Of a DNA stretch of 35,930 nt, positions 15,668 through 23,984 are shown in pieces. Within the stretch, counting starts at the first letter, position 1. The number at the start of each line of letters is the position of its first letter. Origin of the DNA: Clostridia bacterium (GTDB lineage: Bacteria > Bacillota_A > Clostridia > Christensenellales > CAG-138); contig JAFPXU010000062.1 in the NCBI GenBank assembly GCA_017394605.1, forward strand, positions 1 through 35,930, in the 5' to 3' direction. A program made the position numbers and the translations under genes. The notes under the pieces are model-generated. The model had not been told where the DNA came from, did not search any database, and saw nothing but the letters and a program-made list of their open reading frames with translations.

Positions 15668-16207
15668 ATGGCTAAAGAACGGTCTGCATTGCAGAGGAAA
15701 ATCGATCAGTTTCTGAGAGTCCTGTTTCTGGACGAGAAAGGCGCTCCGAAAAGCGCGGTGCTCCTCTATTCTTTTCTTCTAGCGATTCTCTTCGTTCTCG
15801 TTTATCTGGCAGCCTATCTGCTGTTGCTGGACCCGCTGGAAAACCTGTTCTCCGGCGCTTCCGTTGCGGTAAGGAATATCATCCAGTACCTGCTTCCGGC
15901 GGTTGCCGGAAGCATTCCCTGCGTCGCACTGTATTATGCTTTTCCAAAGCAGAAGCAGCTTGTGCCCTACGCTTTCCTGTGGATGGTGGTTCTGCTCGTG
16001 GCGATCATGCTGTTTGAACTGCTGATGATCGACTGGTCAGACGCATGGACGGAATACCAGCTCTTCCTTGTCATCCTTGCGATCCCCCTAGCGGTTTCCA
16101 TTCTTTGCGGGGGGATCCCGGTTACTTTTCTCTACCGGAAGGATATGAAGAAGAAACGCGAGGAAAAGGAAAAAGCCCCGGAACGGCCGTCCTACTATAA
16201 TACCTGA
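15668..16207 (+). CDS. Unrecognised four-helix membrane protein
   Basis: The 179 residues have no family I recognise. A basic N-terminus (1-29) is followed by four hydrophobic segments at about 30-55, 68-91, 98-121 and 130-156. A charged tail rich in lysine and glutamate (159-175) ends the protein. It has no signal peptide cleavage site and no obvious catalytic residues. It sits between the importer and a metallo-hydrolase gene that begins five bases after its stop, so the two are likely co-translated. Its ATG has only a weak GGTGA site. A role in the envelope is all that can be said. Confidence 0.7.
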   Translation: MAKERSALQRKIDQFLRVLFLDEKGAPKSAVLLYSFLLAILFVLVYLAAYLLLLDPLENLFSGASVAVRNIIQYLLPAVAGSIPCVALYYAFPKQKQLVPYAFLWMVVLLVAIMLFELLMIDWSDAWTEYQLFLVILAIPLAVSILCGGIPVTFLYRKDMKKKREEKEKAPERPSYYNT

Positions 16208-16212
16208 TTGAG

Positions 16213-17166
16213 ATGCTGGAAGTTTATTTCTGCAACGTCGGAGACGGAGACGCCATACTGCTGACAGAACATCTTCCCGATGGCAGGGATTATAATGTGA
16301 TGGTCGACGCCGGCAGGGCTTGTCTGGAACCTGCGGAAGGATCCCTGAGAAAGGAAGCTGTATACTACCTTATGAAGCGTAAGATACAGCATCTGGACCT
16401 GATGATCCTGACGCATCTCCATATCGATCATATGGGAGGCGTGCCGCGTGTTTTGAAAACCGTCCGGACGGACCGCCTGTGCGTGCTGACGGTGCCTCCG
16501 CAGAATGCGCATCCCATCCTGCCTTCGTTCCGCTCAACGGAGAAAAAAGTGAACGGGCTGATACAGGCGCTTAATCTCTACAGAGAGCTGATCGAAGAGG
16601 CGGAATCTCTTGGATGCCGCATCGAAACCGCAGCTTCCGGAACGGTGTCTCTGACGGACAGGCTGTCCATGACGACCTATCTTCCCGATCAGGGGGTGAT
16701 GCGCCGTCAGAAGAATGTATTTGACGCATTGTACCTTCAAAACGAAACGGATCACGATACATGTTACCGCGCCGCGTCGGAACGGAATCTTTCCAGCCTG
16801 ATGAGCCTGTTCGCCTACGCCGGCAGAAACATCCTGCTGACCGGCGACCGCTATGCGGCGGATTGGGAAAACATCCCCGTTCCCGTATGCGATATCGTGA
16901 AACTGCCGCACCACGGCGATCCCAAATCCATGACCGAACCGCTGATCAGGAAACTTTCCCCGCAGTATGCGGTGATCTCCTGTCAGAATGATCCGGCGGC
17001 AAAAAAGGACCGGCCGAACGCGGAAATCGTTTCCATGATGCAGAAATATGTCCCGCATATCCTCTGCACGGAAAACAAACCTCTTCCGGGAATGGAAGCG
17101 GCAACACACAACGGAATCCTTTTCCGGATCGAAGAAAACGGCACCATGCACTGCAGCATGGAATGA
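16213..17166 (+). CDS. ComEC-like metallo-beta-lactamase-fold hydrolase
   Basis: The 317-residue soluble protein starts like the C-terminal hydrolase domain of ComEC/Rec2: VYFCNVGDGDAILL, then VDAG near 31-34. The metal site THLHIDHMGG has HxHxDH at residues 68-73. Further ligands are GD at 211-212 in ILLTGD and PHHG at 232-235. It has no membrane part, so it is not a DNA uptake channel. Stand-alone members are poorly characterised and may cleave phosphoester bonds. The ATG at 16213 lacks a strong ribosome site and probably depends on coupling with the preceding membrane protein. The link to the importer is by position only. Confidence 0.82.
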   Translation: MLEVYFCNVGDGDAILLTEHLPDGRDYNVMVDAGRACLEPAEGSLRKEAVYYLMKRKIQHLDLMILTHLHIDHMGGVPRVLKTVRTDRLCVLTVPPQNAHPILPSFRSTEKKVNGLIQALNLYRELIEEAESLGCRIETAASGTVSLTDRLSMTTYLPDQGVMRRQKNVFDALYLQNETDHDTCYRAASERNLSSLMSLFAYAGRNILLTGDRYAADWENIPVPVCDIVKLPHHGDPKSMTEPLIRKLSPQYAVISCQNDPAAKKDRPNAEIVSMMQKYVPHILCTENKPLPGMEAATHNGILFRIEENGTMHCSME

Positions 17167-17236
17167 ACACGGTAAATCCCGTTTGCGGACGGTATTTATA
17201 AAGAAAGGACATTGATCAATCATAAGGAGGAATACT

Positions 17237-18709
17237 ATGAAAAAGCTAGTTTCAATCGTTCTTGCTCTGCTGATGGTCCTTGCGCTTGTTGCGTGCGCTG
17301 CCCCTGCGGCCCCCGCGCCCGCTGCAGAACCTGCAGTTGAAGAACCCGTTGCGGAAGCTCCCGCAGAAGAGCCCGCCGCGCCGGAAGAACCCGTTGAGGA
17401 ACCCGCAGCGGAAGAACCCGTTGAAGAACCCGCTGCGGAAGAAGTCGCCTATGCTCCTCTTGCTCTCAATATCAAGAACAAGACCGGCGTAACCATTAAC
17501 GAAGTCTATATCTATGAGCAGGGTGCGGAAGACAAGGGCAACAGCGTTGTCGAAGCCGGCTGGAAAGATAAGGACGTTGATGAAGAGAACTACGAAAAGA
17601 ACATCTACATCGTCCGTAAAGCGGATGCCCCGATGGAAGTCTATGTTGTCTTCGAAGACGGCAGCAATGCGACCTGGACGCTCGCGGAGCCTCTGAAAAT
17701 GTATGACAAACTGTCCATGAAGAAGGGGACCGATGTTGCGGAATGGGAGCAGGAACCCAACGATGATCCCGAAGACATAGCGAAGATGGACGAAGTCATT
17801 GCCGCAGGCAAGACCGCTGACAACTGCTATCCGGGTTATGAACTCATCGCGGTCGAGCTGAAGAACAAGACCGGCAAGAACATCAACGAGTTCTACTTCT
17901 ATGAAGAGGGCGGCGATCCCAAAGCCTACAACAACCTCATCGACTACCTCTACAGCGATGACGGCGTCAAGATGGACACCTGGATGCCCGGCAAAGCGAA
18001 AGAAGGCGGCAAGTATCTGTTTGACTGCTTTATTCGTCCGCATGCCGAAAACTATATGATCGACGTTGTGTTCGATGACGGTTCTACCATCACCTACCCG
18101 ATTGAAAACTGGTTTAAACCCAACGGAGACGGCAATCTGCCCAACGAGATCTCTCTGAAGAGCGCGGAAGACAAATACGACATCAAAGTCCAGTATGACG
18201 ACGGCGATCCGGAACCGCTGCAGTATCTCGCTGACGCGCTTGCCAAGGGACGCATCGTAGACGGCTGGTATCCGACATACGGTGAAGCCAAGGCCGCCCC
18301 TGCCGATACGGCGGAATATCGGAACCTGGCTCTGAATATCAAGAACAAGACGGGCGTCACAATTAACGAAGTCTACATCTACGAGCAGGGCGCTGCGGAC
18401 AAGGGCAACAGCGTTGTAGAGCCCGGCTGGAAGGACAAGGACGCTGACGGCGACAACTATGAAAAGAACATCTTCATCATCCGCAAGGCAGGCGCTCCGA
18501 TGGAAGTCTATGTCGTATTTGAAGACGGCAGCACGGCAACCTGGACGCTGAGCGATCCTCTCAACATGTATGACAAGCTGTCCATGAAGAAAGGCACCGA
18601 TGTTGCGGAATGGGAGCATGAGCCCAATGACGATCCTGAAGATATCGCGAAAATGGATGCGATCGTAGCAGCAGGCGTTCCCACAGACGGCTGGATGCCC
18701 GCCAAATAA
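17237..18709 (+). CDS. Lipoprotein with three copies of an unrecognised domain
   Basis: A 490-residue surface lipoprotein: lipobox LVAC with Cys20, then a Glu/Pro/Ala-rich spacer to about residue 72 with EEPVEEPAAEEP repeats. Three domains of about 130 residues follow. Copies 1 (74-200) and 3 (363-490) are nearly identical in protein; copy 2 (203-350) is divergent. Each begins with a strand pattern such as NIKNKTGVTINEVYIYEQG and holds VYVVFEDGS-ATWTL in the middle, suggesting a beta-sandwich. No enzyme motif or family is recognised. A perfect AAGGAGG ribosome site seven bases before the ATG suggests high expression. It stands alone between a hydrolase gene and a terminator. Surface binding is a guess. 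Confidence 0.85.
   Translation: MKKLVSIVLALLMVLALVACAAPAAPAPAAEPAVEEPVAEAPAEEPAAPEEPVEEPAAEEPVEEPAAEEVAYAPLALNIKNKTGVTINEVYIYEQGAEDKGNSVVEAGWKDKDVDEENYEKNIYIVRKADAPMEVYVVFEDGSNATWTLAEPLKMYDKLSMKKGTDVAEWEQEPNDDPEDIAKMDEVIAAGKTADNCYPGYELIAVELKNKTGKNINEFYFYEEGGDPKAYNNLIDYLYSDDGVKMDTWMPGKAKEGGKYLFDCFIRPHAENYMIDVVFDDGSTITYPIENWFKPNGDGNLPNEISLKSAEDKYDIKVQYDDGDPEPLQYLADALAKGRIVDGWYPTYGEAKAAPADTAEYRNLALNIKNKTGVTINEVYIYEQGAADKGNSVVEPGWKDKDADGDNYEKNIFIIRKAGAPMEVYVVFEDGSTATWTLSDPLNMYDKLSMKKGTDVAEWEHEPNDDPEDIAKMDAIVAAGVPTDGWMPAK
17456..17836 (+). repeat. Lipoprotein domain repeat 1
   Basis: Codes for residues 74-200. Its protein sequence is almost the same as repeat 3, while many third codon positions differ (for example in the NIKNKTG segment). 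That points to an older duplication held by selection on the protein rather than a fresh copy. Confidence 0.85.
17843..18286 (+). repeat. Lipoprotein domain repeat 2, divergent and longer
   Basis: Codes for residues 203-350. It keeps ELKNKTGKNINEFYFYEEG and VVFDDGSTITYP but has inserted stretches around 228-260 and 293-320, and ends with VDGWYP, parallel to the TDGWMP end of repeat 3. Confidence 0.75.
18323..18706 (+). repeat. Lipoprotein domain repeat 3
   Basis: Codes for residues 363-490 and ends the protein at TDGWMPAK. It is nearly identical in protein to repeat 1, including the block MYDKLSMKKGTDVAEWE. Confidence 0.85.
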
Positions 18710-18745
18710 TTCCGGATCCTGACAGAATCTCGGCTTGAAAACAAA

Positions 18746-18776
18746 ACGGAAGCGGTTTTCCCGCTTCCGTTTTTTT
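18746..18776 (+). terminator. Bidirectional Rho-independent terminator
   Basis: A 10-pair stem (ACGGAAGCGG with CCGCTTCCGT) and a five-base loop are followed by seven T on the plus strand. The minus strand reads TTTTGTTTTC after the same stem. It can therefore end both the lipoprotein message and the converging patatin-like gene. Confidence 0.92.
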
Positions 18777-18797
18777 ATCCGATCCCGGTTTGGAAGT

Positions 18798-19649
18798 TCA
18801 TCCGTTTTTCAGATAATCCCTGACTTCATTCATCCTTCGTTCCGTCACTTCCCTGCCCGTCCTGTAAGCCCGCTCCAGTACCTCCGGGTCTTTTTCAATC
18901 CTTTTCATGCCGAGCGATCCCTCCGGCCGGATGACCAGGATCTTCCCGTCCGCTTCATCGCGGTCGATTCTGTCCATAAGCCTGTTATAACGTTCATGGC
19001 GAACGGACATCGCTTCGACGATCTTCGGATACTTCCGGTACATGATCCTAATCAGGGGCAGGTTGTTTCCCTTCTCTTTCCGGTATCCCTTCGGCTGTGT
19101 CATAACCAGTACGTTTCTGTCATACCCGAGATTCTGCATATACGCGTACGGCAGGGCTTCCACGATGCCTCCGTCAAGCAAAAGCCTTCCGCCGACGGAT
19201 ACGGGCGTTGACACGAGCGGCATGGATGCGGACGCTCTCAGCCATTCCATGTCGTCCCCGGTTCCGGTTTTGCAGTCACGGTAGAGAATCTCCCCGGTCC
19301 GTATATCCGTAGCTCCTGCGTAGAACGGCATCGGGTTTTCCCGGTAGGTTTTATAATCGAACAGATCCAGTTCGTCCGGCAGTTCGCGGTAGCAGAAATC
19401 CGCTCCGTAAAGATTCCCGGTTCTCAGAAGAGACCGAAAACTGCAGTAACGCGGATCCCTGCAGTATTTCTTGTTATACCGGATCGGCCGCCCGATCTGG
19501 CGCGATTTGAAGTTGCAGCCGAACACCGCTCCCGCCGATATACCTGCGGCAGCGTCAAACTCAATTCCCCGCTCCATCAGAACGTCAATCACCCCGCAAG
19601 TGAACATTCCCCGCATAGCTCCGCCTTCCATAATCAGAGCACTTTTCAT
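18798..19649 (-). CDS. Patatin-like phospholipase family protein
   Basis: A 283-residue serine hydrolase of the patatin family. The oxyanion loop is GGAMRG (9-14), the nucleophile elbow GISAG (36-40) with Ser38, and the DGG motif lies at 159-161 with Asp159 completing the Ser-Asp dyad. No signal peptide is present, so it probably acts on the inner side of the membrane as a lipid acyl hydrolase; the natural lipid is unknown. The sequence is most like the bacterial RssA/YjjU-type group. Its ATG overlaps the stop of the peptidase gene (ATGA), so translation is coupled. The bidirectional terminator ends this two-gene unit. Confidence 0.91.
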   Translation of the reverse strand: MKSALIMEGGAMRGMFTCGVIDVLMERGIEFDAAAGISAGAVFGCNFKSRQIGRPIRYNKKYCRDPRYCSFRSLLRTGNLYGADFCYRELPDELDLFDYKTYRENPMPFYAGATDIRTGEILYRDCKTGTGDDMEWLRASASMPLVSTPVSVGGRLLLDGGIVEALPYAYMQNLGYDRNVLVMTQPKGYRKEKGNNLPLIRIMYRKYPKIVEAMSVRHERYNRLMDRIDRDEADGKILVIRPEGSLGMKRIEKDPEVLERAYRTGREVTERRMNEVRDYLKNG

Positions 19650-20887
19650 TTCTCTCCCTCTCCGCTTTCCGGGCTTTCGCTCCTCCTGTGGTCCAGTACT
19701 CCGCGATCGATGCGTTCTACGGTCGCGAAAACTGCTTCAAAACAATTTCGAAGTCCTTCCTCATTCAGATTGTCAAAGGAATCCCGCCTCGTATGGTAAT
19801 ATCGCTCCAGCCTGTGGTTCAAACCGGTAATGCTGATCGACCGGAATCCGCCCTGCGTGAATGCCGCGCTGTCCGTCGCGCCGCCCATGGGCGGAACCCA
19901 TCCCTTTCGGCAGGGAATTCCCCTCTCTCTGCAGGCAGAAACAAACACATCTCCCATCTCTTTGTCTGAAACGACCGTTCCGTTCAGATCCCGCTCGTTG
20001 ACCATCAGCTGCAGAGGATCGTGGATGGTATCAAAACTGTAGATGTAAGTCGGAATGTCCCGGTAATCATCCGCATGCGCTCCGCACCATGCTTTCGCAC
20101 CGCGGAGGCCAGCTTCTTCCGATCCGGTCAGGATAACGCCTATTTCGGTATGTTCAAAATGCATTCCCTGGTCCTTCAACGCCTTCATTATTGCGATTCC
20201 CATATAGCAGCCTGTCAGATTATCGTTTGCCCCGTCAACCGTATGTCTTTTGTCGGCAAGAAAAACGAGGCCGATCCAGAACGGTGCGAACAGGATCCCG
20301 AGGCGGCGTGCCTGTACGATCCAGCTTCCCGCTCCGAGTAATGCGCATATAGCCAGAATCAGATAGTAGATGACCCCGACGGTCGCGAGCACGGAATGTG
20401 CCTCAAACGCGATCCCGCCCAGATAATAGTTGACCGGCCATTCCCATGCCGCGTCTGTATGTCCGTTCAGAAAGATCCTTCTTTCTGCGATTCCTTTCGA
20501 ATGTCTTACGGCGGTAACATTGACGCTGTTCCGTCTCGGAAAAAAACAGTCCACGATCTCGTGATACAGAATAAACTGAAACAGCATCAGAAGAATCGCG
20601 GCAAGAGCAAACACGATGCTGAGCCATGGGCTGCGAAACGCGAACACCATGCACAGCACATCCAGCACTGCGGAAAAATACAGATATCCGTAGAACCCGT
20701 CCGGATGTTCCTCGAAGGATTCGATTTTCACATCGTCGCATCCGCACTGTGTGCGGAGCTGCTCCGCCATGTACTCCGCCGCCTCACGTTCCCCGGCGGA
20801 ACCCGGCGCACGCTTTTTCATGTCACGGCAGATGTGCGTGATCTCTTTCACCATATATGACACAGCGCTGTTCACGTCACAAGTCAT
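19646..20887 (-). CDS. M28-family metallopeptidase with embedded membrane helices
   Basis: The 413-residue protein carries the zinc-aminopeptidase set in order: H143 and D145 (NGHTDA), D222 (GANDNLTG), the glutamate pair E257/E258 (SEEAGLRGA), D286 (FDTIHD) and a late histidine in YYHTRRDS. The peptidase domain is interrupted by four probable membrane helices, two at about 68-108 before H143 and two at about 166-212 between D145 and D222. This is unusual for M28 enzymes and suggests a membrane-anchored peptidase. The side of the membrane is unclear because no N-terminal signal peptide is seen. Start chosen at 20887; the ribosome site (GGGGATG) is mediocre. It is co-translated with the patatin-like lipase. 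Confidence 0.82.
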   Translation of the reverse strand: MTCDVNSAVSYMVKEITHICRDMKKRAPGSAGEREAAEYMAEQLRTQCGCDDVKIESFEEHPDGFYGYLYFSAVLDVLCMVFAFRSPWLSIVFALAAILLMLFQFILYHEIVDCFFPRRNSVNVTAVRHSKGIAERRIFLNGHTDAAWEWPVNYYLGGIAFEAHSVLATVGVIYYLILAICALLGAGSWIVQARRLGILFAPFWIGLVFLADKRHTVDGANDNLTGCYMGIAIMKALKDQGMHFEHTEIGVILTGSEEAGLRGAKAWCGAHADDYRDIPTYIYSFDTIHDPLQLMVNERDLNGTVVSDKEMGDVFVSACRERGIPCRKGWVPPMGGATDSAAFTQGGFRSISITGLNHRLERYYHTRRDSFDNLNEEGLRNCFEAVFATVERIDRGVLDHRRSESPESGEGEK

Positions 20888-20940
20888 TTCCGCATCCCCT
20901 GTTCCTGTCCTTCAGATTCCTTCGTTTTCCGTCCGTCATA

Positions 20941-20969
20941 GAAAAGAAGAGCACAGAAGGAATCTGTGC
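20941..20969 (-). terminator. Terminator after the MacB-type permease
   Basis: On the minus strand a seven-pair stem (GCACAGA with TCTGTGC, five-base loop) is followed by TCTTCTTTTC. The moderate stem and broken T-run make it a plausible end of the HlyD/MacB operon and separate it from the peptidase gene. Confidence 0.65.
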
Positions 20970-21009
20970 CCGCAGCATGTTGTTTCTCTGTCTCCGCAGG
21001 GCGGATCAT

Positions 21010-22263
21010 TTATTCCCTGCGAAGCGCATCGATCGGATTCAGCTTGGCAGCCTGCGTGGCAGGAAAAGCGCCGAAGAACAGTCCCACCACGAAGGAGAAC
21101 ACCACGGCGAGTCCCATAACAGGCACACTGATAAAGATCGGGACCGACGAGGCCTTCGAAACGATGAAAGCCAGCGCGATTCCGACGAGAACCCCGATGA
21201 TTCCGCCAAGGCAGGTCAGGATGCCGGCTTCCATCAGAAACTGCATGGAGATGACCCGTCTTTTCGCTCCGAGCGCTTTCATAAGACCGATCTCCTGCGT
21301 CCGTTCCGATACGCTGACCAGCATGATGTTCATGACACCGATGCCGCCTACAAGAAGCGAAATGGAAGCGATCCAGATCAGCTGCTTATTGGTGGCAGTC
21401 GACAGATCCTGAAGGTCTTTTGCCTTTTTCAGAATGTCGTCGCTCTTGTATTTGACGTCGCCGGTATCCTTGGTGAAACGGGCGTTCATCAGAATGGTCG
21501 CCTGGTTTCCGACATCCGTCATGTCTTCCGTCGCACTCGCGCGGATCGCGACAGACGGCGGCTCGTCATACTGGTAGATCACCGGCCATGTCTGCATCGG
21601 AAGCAGAATGTGCCCTCCCGACATGTCGGTATAGGTCTGATAGTCTTCCATGCTGTTGATCGTCGGCTGGAAGGATGTCGGTTCCGCGAATTCGCCGATG
21701 ACCACAAAGGGCTCCCCTTTGATCTCGATGGTCTTCCCGACCGGGTTCTCCCCGTTGAACAGCGTTTCGGACACGTTTGAATCGATCAACGCGACTTTTC
21801 TGTTTCTCTCGAAATCATCCGGTATGAAGTTCCTCCCGGCACGGATGATATATCCGTAGACGCTCATATAATGGTCGTCGATGCCGTATATGGTCCCCAT
21901 ACTTAGGCCTGTCGCCCCGTGATAAACGGACTGCCAGGCATTCCTCGACATAAAGAACGAGCAGTCCACCGCGTTCGGGATCGTCATGATGGTCTCCCGG
22001 TCGCCCGGATTATAGGAAGGGATTCCTTCCGGAACGGGATTCCAGTCGTATTCCATTTCGTAATTGCCCTGATAGAGCTTTACGGTAACGACATTATTGC
22101 CCGCGCCGACCAGATTCTGTTTGATCTGCTCGTTCGTTCCCATGATCGTGGAGGAGATCGCGATGATCGAAGCGATGCCGATGATGATGCCGAGCATGGT
22201 CAGAATGCTGCGCATCTTGTGCGCCCATATGCTATCCAGCGAATCTCTTAAATACTCTCCCAT
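21010..22263 (-). CDS. MacB/FtsX-type ABC permease
   Basis: A 417-residue permease: one membrane helix near residues 18-42, a large external domain of about 240 residues, then three helices in the last 130 residues. The family phrase SVSERTQEIGLMKALGAKRR lies in the cytoplasmic loop after the second helix. MacB-type proteins do not move substrate through a channel but pass force from ATP hydrolysis to external partners. The ATG at 22263 has GAGGTG just upstream; an in-frame TTG four codons earlier is less likely. It lies eight bases after the second adaptor gene and works with the ATPase at 23981. Confidence 0.9.
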   Translation of the reverse strand: MGEYLRDSLDSIWAHKMRSILTMLGIIIGIASIIAISSTIMGTNEQIKQNLVGAGNNVVTVKLYQGNYEMEYDWNPVPEGIPSYNPGDRETIMTIPNAVDCSFFMSRNAWQSVYHGATGLSMGTIYGIDDHYMSVYGYIIRAGRNFIPDDFERNRKVALIDSNVSETLFNGENPVGKTIEIKGEPFVVIGEFAEPTSFQPTINSMEDYQTYTDMSGGHILLPMQTWPVIYQYDEPPSVAIRASATEDMTDVGNQATILMNARFTKDTGDVKYKSDDILKKAKDLQDLSTATNKQLIWIASISLLVGGIGVMNIMLVSVSERTQEIGLMKALGAKRRVISMQFLMEAGILTCLGGIIGVLVGIALAFIVSKASSVPIFISVPVMGLAVVFSFVVGLFFGAFPATQAAKLNPIDALRRE

Positions 22264-22271
22264 GCCGCACC

Positions 22272-23984
22272 TCAATATACAGAACTGATCTTCACGGGAG
22301 CGCCTGCCTTCACGTCTTTACCGTACGGGAAGGCGACATAATCCTCCTGTGTCAGGGCGTGGTCCAATATTTCGACATACCCGTACATTACTTTTCCGGT
22401 TCTGACCGCAACCTGTTCCAGCTTTCCGTCCACTGCCTTGAACACGTATTTCACGCCATCGATCTCACGGACATACGCCTCATACAGATACAGCGCGTTT
22501 CCGTTCTTCTCCTCACCTTTATCAGGGGTGAACTGAATATACTGTCCGGGCTGGACCGCCACGTTGTCGCTGATCTTTATTGTGACCATGTATTCCGAGG
22601 CATTGTTGTTTCCTCCGCTGTAGGACACGGCGGAAGACGGAACGGACGCGATCTCGGATATGACCCCCGTACAGGGAAGACCGGTATCCAGAACCATGCC
22701 GCTCACTGTCTGGCCTGTAGCCAGCAGCGGCAGCGACATTTCGCTGACGCCGCAGCGGACATAGAATCCCTGGCTTCCCTTGATTGCGATCATGGTCGCG
22801 CCGTTGGAGAGTTCCGCGGGATCATTGACTGCGGAGACGACTCCGTCGATCTCCGCGCGCACGTACCCGTCCACTCCTCGCTGCTGAAGCGTTTGCACGT
22901 CAAGGCGGAGCTGTTTCAGCTCGACTTCGGCTTCGCGGATCTTTTTTGCCAGTTCCTGCGCCTTCTGCTGCTTCTGTTCCTTCGTCATTCCGCCACCGCC
23001 ACCCGGGATGACGACATCGTATCCGGGATCTTCCGGCGTATAGGTAAAGGTCATTCGAACGCTGCTAGTATTCTGCTTAATTGCAATATCCGGAATAATC
23101 TTTACCGTGACTGGATTCTTTTTTTTCCGCGCTTCATCACAGTAATAATGCAAGAATTCGATTGGGATACCCTGCACAACATACTTCGGCTGCGCTTCCG
23201 ATCCAATATTTTTAATCAAACTCTGATAAGTATAGGGACTGTCCTCCGTTCCTTTCCCTGTCCTCGGATCGTCAAGACTAACATTATTGACAGCACTTCC
23301 CTCAAATTCAGAAGGTGGCGCCATCTCTATGCCGCGAAATATGATTTCCAGGGTGACGTGACGCTCGTCGTCAGAGGTCTTCATATAAGTGTTGCGGACT
23401 AGATTATAATAGATTGCTTGTCCGCTAAACGCCAAAATCTTGGATTCGGATTCCTCATCCGCTAGAAGAATCGGCTGGAGGAGCCGGACGGGAGACAGCG
23501 CGATACCGTTGCGGAACAGGCCGGTGCCGGCAAGCGCCGTATGATCCGCGTCAAACTCCACATCCTGCGGAAGTGTGCTCTCATATTCTTTTTTGGCATA
23601 TTTCTTATACTGTTTTTTATCCTTCTCGATCTGATAGAGCAGGGACTCGATCTTTGAGCTTTTCAGTTCCAGATCGATGGCGTCCGCCGTTGCGTCATAC
23701 TGGTAGAGCGGATCACCTGCTGCCACTTTGTCCCCTTCCGACACGAACACCTCCAGAATCGTGCGGTCCTTTACATACGGCACATCCTGCCAGCTGTCCG
23801 ACGCAGCGGGACCGACCATCTGGATATCGTCGCTCATCCATCCGATGCTCCAGTCTGAAACGGCTACGACCGGCACCTCCTTGCCGGGAAGGAGCTTCAG
23901 CACGGCGAACAGAATGCCGCCAGCAGCCAGCAGCCCGCCCAGGGTAAGAAGGATAATATTGGTCTTTGTTGTTGGTCTTCTCAT
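22272..23984 (-). CDS. HlyD/MacA-type adaptor with a large insertion
   Basis: The 570-residue protein has one N-terminal membrane helix (about 10-32). A half lipoyl segment follows (ILEVFVSEGDKVAAGDPLY), then a coiled coil from about 100 to 137. The return coil is at about 333-370, the second lipoyl half at 374-410 (VRAEIDGVVSAVNDPAEL), and beta-barrel domains follow to the end. Between the two coil arms, residues of about 140-330 form an insertion not usual in MacA, and its DNA is visibly more AT-rich. Adaptors of this kind link a MacB pump to envelope partners. The ATG overlaps the ATPase stop (ATGA). The insertion function is unknown. Confidence 0.85.
   Translation of the reverse strand: MRRPTTKTNIILLTLGGLLAAGGILFAVLKLLPGKEVPVVAVSDWSIGWMSDDIQMVGPAASDSWQDVPYVKDRTILEVFVSEGDKVAAGDPLYQYDATADAIDLELKSSKIESLLYQIEKDKKQYKKYAKKEYESTLPQDVEFDADHTALAGTGLFRNGIALSPVRLLQPILLADEESESKILAFSGQAIYYNLVRNTYMKTSDDERHVTLEIIFRGIEMAPPSEFEGSAVNNVSLDDPRTGKGTEDSPYTYQSLIKNIGSEAQPKYVVQGIPIEFLHYYCDEARKKKNPVTVKIIPDIAIKQNTSSVRMTFTYTPEDPGYDVVIPGGGGGMTKEQKQQKAQELAKKIREAEVELKQLRLDVQTLQQRGVDGYVRAEIDGVVSAVNDPAELSNGATMIAIKGSQGFYVRCGVSEMSLPLLATGQTVSGMVLDTGLPCTGVISEIASVPSSAVSYSGGNNNASEYMVTIKISDNVAVQPGQYIQFTPDKGEEKNGNALYLYEAYVREIDGVKYVFKAVDGKLEQVAVRTGKVMYGYVEILDHALTQEDYVAFPYGKDVKAGAPVKISSVY

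Noticed and set aside
17456..18706. Tandem repeats in the lipoprotein gene as a mobile or CRISPR-like array
   Set aside because: Repeats are whole coding domains with mostly silent differences, without short spacers.
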